From assembly GCF_042646205.1 (NCBI RefSeq), contig NZ_JBHRTF010000003.1, forward strand, positions 620,001 through 684,000: DNA of 64,000 nt, given 5' to 3'. The stretch is from Cellvibrio fontiphilus_A. GTDB lineage: Bacteria; Pseudomonadota; Gammaproteobacteria; Pseudomonadales; Cellvibrionaceae. A program made the translations under genes and the position numbers. This document shows positions 8,466 to 16,480 of this stretch, piece after piece (the stretch's first letter is position 1; each line of letters begins with the position of its first letter). A model generated the notes under the pieces. It was not told where the DNA came from and searched no databases. It was given only the letters and a program-made list of their open reading frames with translations.

Positions 8466-8834
8466 TTACTCTTCGTCCGCAAGCATTTGAGATATTCGCT
8501 GTTGATAAGTCCCCGAAAACGCACCTAGAGTTTTTTGGGTAGAACCACTATTTTTTACCTCTTCAAGAGCTTGCTCTGGTGTGCTGCCAGCATTTCTGAA
8601 CGTTACCGTAGTTGTATGCGCTCGTTGCTGCATTACAATTCCGTCAGCGGCTAAAGTACTAGTTTGACTTTCATTGTCGTGTGTAAAGTATGCACCACTA
8701 TCAAACGTAGCTTCTTTAATTCCCATAGACTTTAGAAGGGCAGTCATTTTTTGGCCTTGCTCTACCGCAGCATTCAGATTGATTCCACTTGTTTCAATCT
8801 CGCTGAAAGGTACTACTTCATTGTTATCACTCAT
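8466..8834 (-). CDS. Small acidic protein of unknown function in a cassette
   Basis: No family recognised. The best start is the ATG at 8834 (protein MSDNNEVV, 122 residues), preceded by CGGAGAAAACG; the longer open frame to 8933 runs through a big palindrome and is not credible. The protein is soluble, acidic and Thr/Ser/Gln-rich, with no signal or membrane segment. The C-terminal half (from about residue 75, VTFRNAG onwards) looks helical. It lies between two attC-like sites, so it is probably a gene cassette; most cassette proteins of this kind lack known relatives. Confidence 0.6.
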   Translation of the reverse strand: MSDNNEVVPFSEIETSGINLNAAVEQGQKMTALLKSMGIKEATFDSGAYFTHDNESQTSTLAADGIVMQQRAHTTTVTFRNAGSTPEQALEEVKNSGSTQKTLGAFSGTYQQRISQMLADEE

Positions 8835-8865
8835 CGTTTTCTCCGTTGTTGATGATGAAAGACAG

Positions 8866-8969
8866 GTAACGCCGCGTACAACGGCAGTTTGTAAGTCATG
8901 GTTTTGTGGGTTACTTTTGCGCAGAAAAACCACAAAACTGCGACTTACAAATTATTCAGCGCACATTAC
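8866..8969 (-). repeat. Long attC-like palindrome upstream of the small cassette gene
   Basis: Perfect arms: TTTGTAAGTC (8888-8897) with GACTTACAAA (8942-8951), and GTTTTGTGG (8901-8909) with CCACAAAAC (8930-8938). The arms are offset by three bases on one side, as expected for extrahelical bases. The outer ends GTAAC (8866-8870) and ATTAC (8965-8969) are also complementary apart from one wobble pair. This is the shape of a VCR-length attC (about 104 bases). Confidence 0.6.
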
Positions 8970-9330
8970 ATCATCGAAATATGCCTAGCTGTCAATAAGC
9001 TAGGTTAGAGATGAAAAAAATTGGTATATAAACGGCTCAATATATTTGGAAATATATGACCAGCCAAATTTAAAAGCCTAACTTCCGCTTTGGGCACATT
9101 CCAGACCTTCGGTGACTTTGGCTTTGACTCCTGTGTCGCTCTACCTCCTGCATCCACGCAGTCATGCTACGCGAAGCGCGCCCTACATCACTAATCGGCC
9201 TTTGGTGCGAGCATTAACTAACCAATCCTAACCCATACCTATTTCCACACCAACAAAAATGTTTAGCCAAAAAACATTGGCCTTTTGTAATACCGTGTAA
9301 TTGACTTAAAAAATAGTGCTGAACCAATAA
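8970..9330. other. Non-coding stretch between cassette block and cytochrome gene
   Basis: No credible gene is seen. A heptamer GTTAGGC on the minus strand (9076-9082), preceded by AAGCGGAA, fits the attC core consensus and may mark a further decayed site. A hairpin-forming GCGCGCTTCGCG-like segment lies on the minus strand near 9170-9185. The rest is featureless, AT-rich towards 9000-9070. Confidence 0.4.
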
Positions 9331-9360
9331 AAAAGCGCGCAGTGTGAATTGCGCGCTTTT
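9331..9360. terminator. Bidirectional terminator
   Basis: AAAAGCGCGC (9331-9340) pairs with GCGCGCTTTT (9351-9360) over a 10-base loop, with A- and T-runs on both sides. It acts as a second stop behind the minus-strand cytochrome gene. Confidence 0.8.
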
Positions 9361-9371
9361 TAAAATCATTA

Positions 9372-9400
9372 AAAAAAAATCCCCCGGTTGAAGCCGGGGG
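9372..9400 (-). terminator. Terminator of the large cytochrome/dehydrogenase gene
   Basis: On the minus strand CCCCCGG (9400-9394) pairs with CCGGGGG (9387-9381), and nine U residues follow. It lies 30 bases past the stop codon at 9430. Confidence 0.9.
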
Positions 9401-9429
9401 ACAAGTTCACACACAGTTTTTAGCGGGGA

Positions 9430-12400
9430 TTAATGCCCCTCATGAACTTCTTCCGTCAGTGTTGACAGATAGGCAACTACATCGCGGATTTCATCCGGTT
9501 TTAACAACATGCCCATAGGTGGCATGCCGGAAACCGGGCCAAAACCTGGGGATACACGCGCACCTGGATCAACGAGGGCTTCCAGCAATTGTTCGCGACT
9601 CAGGGTTTTGGCGATGGTGGTCAGGTTGGGGCCAACGTTGGCGCCGCGTGTTCCTATCATGTGGCAGCGCACACATTGGGCGGTGTTGCTGTAGCGGAAT
9701 ATCGCCATCCCTTTTTCCGGATCGCCACCTTTGAGTGATTCGCGGAACATATCCAAGGGTTTGGTTTTGTCCTTGCTGTTTTGATAGCTATTCAGCAGTT
9801 CAGTTAATTCCGGCTTGTTGATTTTTTCCACCGCCGTAATTAATTCCAGTTGCACTTCGGGGGCGATTTTTCCTGCAATCAATTGCTGCATTTGATCTTT
9901 AAATACGGCAACGGCTTCCGGTGCATCCACATTTACCAGTGACAAGAGTGCAGCTTGTTGTTCGCCGGTGGTGCCGCTCTTTAACAGCAGGCTGTGCATT
10001 TCTACCACTTGGGCAACGGGCACATCCAACTCGGGCACCAAGGCGAGTGCGGCCATGCGTACACTTTGGTCTTTGTCTTTCATGGCTACAAATACCAAAT
10101 CACCAATATTGCTGACTGCAAATTTTTTCAAGGTATGCAGCGCGGCAATGCGAGTTTCTGGTGCCGGATCTTTTTGTAATTGGGTGACCAGTTGTTCGGT
10201 GGCCGCACGTACATTCAGCCCCGCAATCGCATTAACCGTTGCTTCGCGTACATCGGCATTGTTATCGGCCAGCAATAGTTGGTAGCTCTCGCTGAGTGCA
10301 GCGATGGCTTCAGTTTCCGAATGTTTGATTGCACCGCGATAAGCGCCGGTTACACGGTCGTAGGCAGAGGTTTCACCCCAGCTTGCCAGTGCGTGAATTG
10401 CTTCTGCGCGCAGCACACCGGGCATTTTTTCTTGTGACGCAAAACGAATTAAACGCTCGGCATTCTCGGCGGTGGAATTGCTTTCGCTGTTTGCATAAAC
10501 GTTGGCGTTGATTACGCGGCGCAACAATTGCTCGTTGGTAAATGCAGGTTTATCCAAATAAGCCGCAAGCGCGGGCAGGGCAGCGGTGACTAATTCATCA
10601 TCGCTAATCGCGCGCGCAGCATTGGTCACAACGTATTCGCTTTTATCCGCCAGGAAGTTTACAAGGGCAGGGCTGGCCATTTGTTTTAAGGCAACTACCG
10701 CAGCAATACGCACTGCTTCAGAGGCATGGTTGGCTAACTCGCCAAGGGCTGCTTCATCGCCAATACGTGCCAGTGCAATTGCACCGGCTTGACGCAAATA
10801 AATATCTTCATCGTTATTGGCGGCCAGCATTTCTACTATGGGTGCAACGGCGTCTTTAGCGCCTATGCGCCCCAAGGCTTGGGCCGCGTAAAGTTGTGCG
10901 CGTGGATTTTTATCGGCCAGCAATGGCAGCAATGCGCGTGTTGCGGCGGCGTGTCGGGCATCACCCAATACTTTTGCCGCTTGTGCGCGCATTTCACTGT
11001 TGCTATCGCTGAGCAGGCCAATTAATACCGCATCGACATTGGCGTCTTTGCGCAGCAATTGCCCCAAGCCCCAAATGGCGTGGATGCGCGCAAATTCGTC
11101 AGTAGCGTTTTGCGCCTGATTTTCCAGCAGCTCACGTTCATTTTTTTCCACCAAAATAAATTGCGCTTTTTGACGCACACGCATATCGGCATGGCTCAAC
11201 AGTGCAACTAAATCGCTTGCGCTGCGCTGGCGTAAATCTTCTGCAAGCAGTGCCTGGGTTTCTTTGCGGATCGCATTGCCGGCGGTGTCAGGTGTATCCA
11301 ATTTCCATACGCGGCCTTTTTGTTTTAAGCCCCAGCCTTCAATCCAGTCGCTCATGTACATGGCGCCGTCCGGGCCAAAATCCAAACCGGTGGCGAGTAC
11401 GCCGCGGAAAATATTTTCATCCTTATCCAATTCAAAGCCGGCGCCTTTGGGTTTTAAGGTAAATGCGTTAATACCGGCGCGCGCGGCAGAGCCGACAAAT
11501 TCCACCACAAAGAAATGGTCTTTCCATTTATCGTTAAACGCCGTGCCCGGGTTGTAGGTCATACCTGTAGGGCCGGCGTAATAAGGCGCGACTGGCGGAA
11601 GAATATGCGCCGCCTGGTCTTTAAACCTTGGGGTGTAATAGTTTTCATCCATCCAGACTTTGTAGCTGTTGTTTTTAGGATCTTTGTATTTACCCAGCTG
11701 CCAGTTAATACGCCAGCCGGTGTCTGAACCCTCAATCAAATGCACGATACGCTCGTATTCACCTACGTGGTCGCCGTCGTTATCCACGCTGATAAAGTTG
11801 CCGTATTTGTCGAATGAGAATTCATAAATATTGCGCAGGCCGTGGGCAAAGACTTCAAAATTACTGCCATCGGGCTCGCTGCGAACAATCACGCCCTGAT
11901 CGGGATAATTCCAGGTTTTGCCGCTCGCATCGGTAACTGCGGTGCCCACATCACCCATGCTGTAATACATCATGCCATCCGGCCCCATAATGGCGCCCGA
12001 CATGCCGTGACCACTAAAACCTATGTGCACACCAAAGCCATGGGCGAGGGATTTTTTCTCGTCCATATAGCCATCGCCATTGGTATCTTTTAATTTCCAA
12101 AAATCCGGCGCTATGTTGACAAAAAGTTCGTCCAACAAATCGCTGTAAAACATGCCGCCGATAACATCGGTCACTTCGGTATTAAAATCTTCCACAACGG
12201 TTTGTGCAAAATCGGCTTTGCCGCTACCGGCCGTGTCTTCAAGGCGAATAACTTTTTCTTTCATCACCGCCAAATCGCGCCAGTCATTACTGCCGTCTTT
12301 GTTGCGATCGGGAATGCGTTTGTTTTGTGCACTTTTTTCCGGTGCCAGTTCAGCTTTTAAAAATGCGCGACGGTCTTCTACATTGCGGAAGGCAACAGAA

Positions 12401-12822
12401 GGGTGTTCCCAATCGGAATAGCCGCGAATATCAAATTCGGAATTGTTACTGCGCTGGGTAATGCCCGCCCAAATGCGACCCTTGTCATCCACGTGGATGG
12501 CCACTGTATCGCCAAGTAATTTTTCAGAGGCCCAGAGTTCACCGGTAATACCGTCTGCCAGTTTTAATTCCACTTGCGATTCAATGGTAGCTGCCGTTTT
12601 TTTGGCTTCTTCCGCGCTAATACGGGTGATTTCCAGCGCAATACTACTGGCGGCGCTGCTGCTTTGTGCTGTTGCAGCGGGTGTGTTGGTGGTTTTTTCA
12701 CCACAGCCAGTGAGTAATGCCAGGGCCGTTAATGAACTGGCGAGCAACAGGCGATTGGCTGAGTATGTGGATGACCGAAAAAGATATTGCGATAAAGGAA
12801 TACCGAGTGGGCGTTTTTTCAT
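9430..12822 (-). CDS. Large lipoprotein: PVC-type dehydrogenase propeller + HEAT-like repeats + cytochrome c
   Basis: A 1130-residue exported protein. The N-terminal signal ends in a lipobox LLTGC with the lipid-bearing Cys at 40. Residues about 65-520 form a sorbosone/glucose dehydrogenase-like beta-propeller (with MSDWIEGWG towards its end), as in the so-called PVC-type membrane-bound dehydrogenases. Residues about 530-1020 are alanine-rich helical pairs typical of HEAT repeats (RAQLYAAQALGRIGAKDAV). The end is a class I cytochrome c domain with heme motif CVRCH near 1050 and a Met-rich axial-ligand region GMPPMG. It probably oxidises a sugar or alcohol in the periplasm and passes electrons to the respiratory chain; substrate and cofactor are unknown. 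Monocistronic, with two terminators behind it. Confidence 0.85.
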   Translation of the reverse strand: MKKRPLGIPLSQYLFRSSTYSANRLLLASSLTALALLTGCGEKTTNTPAATAQSSSAASSIALEITRISAEEAKKTAATIESQVELKLADGITGELWASEKLLGDTVAIHVDDKGRIWAGITQRSNNSEFDIRGYSDWEHPSVAFRNVEDRRAFLKAELAPEKSAQNKRIPDRNKDGSNDWRDLAVMKEKVIRLEDTAGSGKADFAQTVVEDFNTEVTDVIGGMFYSDLLDELFVNIAPDFWKLKDTNGDGYMDEKKSLAHGFGVHIGFSGHGMSGAIMGPDGMMYYSMGDVGTAVTDASGKTWNYPDQGVIVRSEPDGSNFEVFAHGLRNIYEFSFDKYGNFISVDNDGDHVGEYERIVHLIEGSDTGWRINWQLGKYKDPKNNSYKVWMDENYYTPRFKDQAAHILPPVAPYYAGPTGMTYNPGTAFNDKWKDHFFVVEFVGSAARAGINAFTLKPKGAGFELDKDENIFRGVLATGLDFGPDGAMYMSDWIEGWGLKQKGRVWKLDTPDTAGNAIRKETQALLAEDLRQRSASDLVALLSHADMRVRQKAQFILVEKNERELLENQAQNATDEFARIHAIWGLGQLLRKDANVDAVLIGLLSDSNSEMRAQAAKVLGDARHAAATRALLPLLADKNPRAQLYAAQALGRIGAKDAVAPIVEMLAANNDEDIYLRQAGAIALARIGDEAALGELANHASEAVRIAAVVALKQMASPALVNFLADKSEYVVTNAARAISDDELVTAALPALAAYLDKPAFTNEQLLRRVINANVYANSESNSTAENAERLIRFASQEKMPGVLRAEAIHALASWGETSAYDRVTGAYRGAIKHSETEAIAALSESYQLLLADNNADVREATVNAIAGLNVRAATEQLVTQLQKDPAPETRIAALHTLKKFAVSNIGDLVFVAMKDKDQSVRMAALALVPELDVPVAQVVEMHSLLLKSGTTGEQQAALLSLVNVDAPEAVAVFKDQMQQLIAGKIAPEVQLELITAVEKINKPELTELLNSYQNSKDKTKPLDMFRESLKGGDPEKGMAIFRYSNTAQCVRCHMIGTRGANVGPNLTTIAKTLSREQLLEALVDPGARVSPGFGPVSGMPPMGMLLKPDEIRDVVAYLSTLTEEVHEGH

Positions 12823-12977
12823 GAGTCTCTCGTGCTGGAAATGATGATAAATGGTTGGATGAGCTGAATCGATTTTCGGCTATTTGTAGTTATAGTCAGT
12901 GAAGATTATAGGTGAGCCACAGCACCAACGCAGTCTGCATTGACGTATGTAGACATTTATTAACACTTCACGCCCAA

Positions 12978-13015
12978 CAAAAAACCTCTGTGTCACCCGC
13001 GGTGACACAGAGGTT
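12978..13015 (-). terminator. Terminator of the copper-resistance operon
   Basis: A perfect 15-bp stem, AACCTCTGTGTCACC (12983-12997) with its complement (13001-13015), over a 3-base loop, followed on the minus strand by six T residues. It lies 70 bases past the multicopper oxidase stop codon. Confidence 0.92.
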
Positions 13016-13084
13016 AAATAATGGTGAAGCTTAGCGATGAAGTTGCGACAGGCCGCAGCGCGACCTGTGTTTTGCGATTGCTGT

Positions 13085-14458
13085 TTAGGTGGGAATATCC
13101 TGCGGCACGTTGTTTACTTTTTGCGCTTGGGTTCCGGCAGGCGGTTGGTACATATCTGCAACGTCGCCCAGTTGATCGCGCACACGAATCATGGAAAACA
13201 TACCGCCCATTTCCAGTTTTCCAAACAGGCCTTCGCCCATCATCATCGGCAAGGTATTTTCCGGGCCGGGCATATGGCCCATATCCACGTGTTTTTGATG
13301 CTCTGCCATGCCGTGTTCACCCATCGCCATATAACCGGGCAGCACTCTATTTAATTGCGCTTGTGGTTGTTTAACACCGAGCATATTGGGCACCTCATGC
13401 CCCATGGCATTCATGGTGTGATGGCTCATGTGGCAGTGAAACGCCCAATCGCCTGGCACGCCGATAAATTCAATATCGCGCGTTTGGCCTACGCCGACAA
13501 TTTCGGTGACTTCTTTGCGCCACTGGTTTTGTGGCCAGCGGCCGCCGTCAGACCCGGTCACTTCAAATTGCACGCCGTGCAAATGAATAGGGTGATTCCA
13601 CATGGATAAATTGCCCACGCGAATGCGGATGCGTTCGCCGGTTTGCCCCACCATGGATTCAATTGCCGGAAAAACTTTGCTGTTCATGGTCCACAAATTA
13701 AATTCCGTCATCACACTGGGGTCGGGTCTATAGGTGCCGGGGTGAACTGCCCAGTTGTGCAACAGCACCACATAATCGCGGTCGATTTCCGGGGTGGTTT
13801 TTTCTTTGGGGTGGATAATAAACATGCCCATCATGCCGGTGGCGAGTTGCACCATTTCATCGGCGTGCGGGTGGTACATGTGAGTGCCGTGTTGCTCCAG
13901 GGTAAATTCGTACATAAAAGTTTCACCCGGTTTAATCGGCGTTTGGGTTAAACCACTTACGCCGTCCATTCCCCAGGGCAACAAAATTCCGTGCCAGTGA
14001 ATGCTGGTGTGCTCCGGTAATTTATTGGTCACGTAAATGCGCACGCGGTCGCCCTCTACCACTTCAATGGTCGGCCCCGGTGTACTGCCGTTATAGCCCC
14101 AGGCTTTTATTTTGCTGCCGGGTGCAAATTCGTGTTCGATTTCTTCGGCAATCAAATGAAATTCTTTTACGCCTTGGTTCATGCGATAGCCGAGTGTGCG
14201 ACCGTTGGGCGTAATCACCGGGCGATAACCCTGTGCTGTCAGCTCCGGTTTTTGAGTGCTCACCGCAGGAATATGTTTAGTGCTGGGGCGCTCTGTTTTT
14301 GCAGCAGCGTGTTGATGCTGTAAGTGATCCGGCTGAGCACTTTTTTTAGTGTGTGTTTCAGGCTGATGCTGCGAGTGATCTATTTGTGCTTGAAGGGGCA
14401 AACTTGCAGCGACCAAACCAGCTGCACTGCCCAGCAACAAGTTGCGACGATTAATCAT
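13085..14458 (-). CDS. Multicopper oxidase, periplasmic (copper tolerance, CopA/PcoA-like)
   Basis: Oxidises Cu(I) to the less toxic Cu(II) in the periplasm, using O2. In the 457-residue form all four copper-binding His blocks are visible: SIHWHG (152-157), HGTHMYHPH (190-198), HPIHLHG (289-295) and the type 1/type 3 block HCHMSHHTMNAM (341-352) with Cys342 and axial Met352. The N-terminus (MINRRNLLLGSAAGL) looks like a Tat signal. A His-rich segment (27-61) and a Met/His-rich tail (about 380-410) may hold extra copper. The start at 14458 overlaps the upstream gene's stop by 8 bases and has a GAGGAG ribosome site, so translation is coupled. Last gene of the operon. Confidence 0.93.
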   Translation of the reverse strand: MINRRNLLLGSAAGLVAASLPLQAQIDHSQHQPETHTKKSAQPDHLQHQHAAAKTERPSTKHIPAVSTQKPELTAQGYRPVITPNGRTLGYRMNQGVKEFHLIAEEIEHEFAPGSKIKAWGYNGSTPGPTIEVVEGDRVRIYVTNKLPEHTSIHWHGILLPWGMDGVSGLTQTPIKPGETFMYEFTLEQHGTHMYHPHADEMVQLATGMMGMFIIHPKEKTTPEIDRDYVVLLHNWAVHPGTYRPDPSVMTEFNLWTMNSKVFPAIESMVGQTGERIRIRVGNLSMWNHPIHLHGVQFEVTGSDGGRWPQNQWRKEVTEIVGVGQTRDIEFIGVPGDWAFHCHMSHHTMNAMGHEVPNMLGVKQPQAQLNRVLPGYMAMGEHGMAEHQKHVDMGHMPGPENTLPMMMGEGLFGKLEMGGMFSMIRVRDQLGDVADMYQPPAGTQAQKVNNVPQDIPT

Positions 14459-16016
14459 GGTTGTGCTCCTCGTGTTCGTTAGCCTGTGGTGCATCATGCT
14501 TGCTATGATCCGGGTGGTGATCGTTGTGATTCATTTTTGAATGATCCATCTTCGAATGATCCATTTTTGAGTGATCCATCTTTGAATGATCCATCTTTGA
14601 GTGATCCATCTGCGAGTGATCCATCTGCGAGTGAACGCTGTGGGAATTGTGCGCTGCGGGTGATGTAGTGCTTAGGGATTTTCCTACCGCTAATTCCAAT
14701 TGGCTGTGCGCTAACCAGTAGCGTTTTAAGGTGTCGGTGTAATCATGGGCGAGTTGAATTTCATCGCCTTTTATCGCGAGTAATTCAAACGGGCTGGTGA
14801 GCATAAAATTCACCTCGCGCTGCGCAAGATCGACCCGTTTTTGCGCAACCTGTAACGCCGTGTTAATTAACCCTAGCTGTTGTTGTGCGGTGTTTACGGC
14901 AAGTAGGGCTGTGCTGATTTCCCTGTCCATTTGTAATTGCTGTTGCTGCAGTTCAGCTTCCAGCCCGTTAATTTGTGCATCAAGAATGGCCAGTTTTCCT
15001 TGGTTGCGATTAAACAAGGGCAACCCAAATTCAATTTCAGCACCCAGGTTGTTACTGCTGTCGGGTTCGCGCTCGGCGTTAATACCAAGGCTCATATCCC
15101 GCCAGCCTTTTTCTTGTTTCAATAAGGCTTTGCGCTGCTGCGCGAGTTTGAGTTGTTGTTGGATAATTTTTGCATCCAGACGGTGATCCTGTGCCTGCAT
15201 CATTAGTTGGTGTTTATCCAGCGCTTGATTGCTTAACAGGGGTAAATGCTGTGGCAATTCAAGCTCGCTAGTGCTGGCGAGCCCCAGGTGAGTCAACAGT
15301 TGAATGCGTTTTTGTTCTGCCGTTAATTTGCGTTCATTCCAGGCTTGCTGCTGGTGCCGCAATTCATTGTCGTAATAAAGAAACTGATTCTCCGCCATAT
15401 TGCCAGCGCGGTATAAACTCAGCGCCAGTGCCTGTTGTGCCTTGCTGGCTGCTACTACCTGGGTTTGCACCTGCAAATGTTGCGTAGCCGCCAGGGCGTT
15501 GTAGTAATTGTTTTGGGTTTTAATAATTAAACGCTGCAGTGCAGCCTGCAATTGCAACTGGGTGCGCAACAGATTTTGTTCGGCCATGGTGCGGCGCAGT
15601 GGGCGGGTAAATAATTCCAGCAATGGCTGGCTTAAACCTGTTTCCAGTTTCCAACGGCCGCCACCTTCCGGGCGCATGGCACCAAGCGCTATATGCGGGT
15701 TGCTAATTAATTCAGCCTGCAGTTGTTGCGCATCGGCCACGCCCAGTTTTGCCAGCTCAATACGCACTTCGGGTGAGTGGGTGAATAATAATTGCAATGC
15801 ATCCGGTAGCTGCAGCGCGGAGGCTAAATTCACCGGCGTTGTTGCGGCAGGTGTGTTAATAAAATTTTCATCCAGTTTTACCAGTGGAAAATTTTTATTC
15901 ACGGCGCTCTGCACACTTGCCATTGAGTTTTTGGGCGCGGTACTACTACAGGCGCCGAGCAGCAGGCTGCTGCTTAGCATTAACAAGAGTGCGGTGTTTT
16001 TGGTGGTTGTTTTCAT
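14451..16016 (-). CDS. TolC-family outer membrane lipoprotein with Met/His repeat tail
   Basis: Outer membrane efflux channel family (CusC/CzcC relatives). The signal ends in lipobox LLGAC (Cys about 22), and two long helical, Gln/Leu-rich halves follow, as in this fold. The odd part is the C-terminus: five MDHSK and one MDHSQ pentapeptide in direct tandem, then further His-rich residues, which should bind copper. No RND pump or adaptor genes are adjacent, so partners must lie elsewhere, or the protein works differently. The start at 16016 has GGGAG upstream and overlaps the cueR stop in an ATGA junction. The gene end overlaps the oxidase start. Confidence 0.88.
   Translation of the reverse strand: MKTTTKNTALLLMLSSSLLLGACSSTAPKNSMASVQSAVNKNFPLVKLDENFINTPAATTPVNLASALQLPDALQLLFTHSPEVRIELAKLGVADAQQLQAELISNPHIALGAMRPEGGGRWKLETGLSQPLLELFTRPLRRTMAEQNLLRTQLQLQAALQRLIIKTQNNYYNALAATQHLQVQTQVVAASKAQQALALSLYRAGNMAENQFLYYDNELRHQQQAWNERKLTAEQKRIQLLTHLGLASTSELELPQHLPLLSNQALDKHQLMMQAQDHRLDAKIIQQQLKLAQQRKALLKQEKGWRDMSLGINAEREPDSSNNLGAEIEFGLPLFNRNQGKLAILDAQINGLEAELQQQQLQMDREISTALLAVNTAQQQLGLINTALQVAQKRVDLAQREVNFMLTSPFELLAIKGDEIQLAHDYTDTLKRYWLAHSQLELAVGKSLSTTSPAAHNSHSVHSQMDHSQMDHSKMDHSKMDHSKMDHSKMDHSKMNHNDHHPDHSKHDAPQANEHEEHNHD
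14531..14634 (-). repeat. 15-bp tandem repeat encoding MDHS(K/Q) in the TolC-like gene
   Basis: Six near-identical 15-base units around TGATCCAT (plus-strand view) give the pentapeptides MDHSK/MDHSQ. Unit-to-unit differences are mostly silent or K/Q changes. Such tracts can gain or lose units by slippage without breaking the frame. Confidence 0.9.
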
Positions 16017-16480
16017 GCTGTGCTCCCTTGGGTTTTGCAACAGGCAATGCCTTCCAGAATGGGGCAGTCAGGGCGGTCATCACCTTGGCAGCGAGTGGCC
16101 AGTTCATTTAAGGCTGTGCGCATATTTTGCAAGGCATTAATGCGCTCATCCATTTCCTGTATATGTTCAAGCGCTAATTTTTTTACTTCGGCGCTGCTGC
16201 GTTTTTCGTTTTGCCACAGGCTGGCCAGTTGAGCAATTTGTTTCATGGAGAAACCTAAATCGCGCGCACTTTTTATAAAACTCAGCAAGTGAATCTCGCG
16301 GGTTTGATACACGCGGTAATTCGCCTGGGTGCGATCCGTTGGGTTAATCAAGCCCAGGGTTTCGTAATGGCGAATCATTTTTGCACTTACGCCGGTTAGT
16401 TTTGCCGCATCGCCAATGGTGTGCAAACCCTTGGCGTGGGCATCCGCCAGTTCCAGTGCAGACGCATTAAATTGACGCAT
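16013..16480 (-). CDS. cueR: CueR-type copper-responsive MerR regulator
   Basis: MerR-family activator that senses Cu(I) and twists an over-long promoter spacer. The helix-turn-helix lies at about residues 20-60 (TIGDAAKLTGVSAKMIRHYE), then a dimerisation helix. The metal loop CQGDDRPDC (Cys131 and Cys139) has the spacing and acidic residues of CueR, with the extra CC pair near 147 also seen in CueR-like proteins. The N-terminus is about 19 residues longer than usual; a later start cannot be excluded. The start overlaps the copA stop by one base (TAATG) and the stop overlaps the next start by ATGA. The likely target is the 19-bp-spacer promoter at 19009-19039. Confidence 0.9.
   Translation of the reverse strand: MRQFNASALELADAHAKGLHTIGDAAKLTGVSAKMIRHYETLGLINPTDRTQANYRVYQTREIHLLSFIKSARDLGFSMKQIAQLASLWQNEKRSSAEVKKLALEHIQEMDERINALQNMRTALNELATRCQGDDRPDCPILEGIACCKTQGSTA

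Noticed and set aside
8835..8933. N-terminal extension of the small cassette protein
   Set aside because: It lies in the attC-like palindrome; the ATG at 8834 has CGGAGAAAAC in front.
9214..9414. 66-codon frame on the minus strand before the cassette block
   Set aside because: It runs through two terminator hairpins and has no family likeness or ribosome site.
9994..12844. Many open frames of 60-133 codons on the plus strand opposite the large cytochrome gene
   Set aside because: They are shadows of one GC-rich long coding sequence on the minus strand, with no ribosome sites or recognisable domains.
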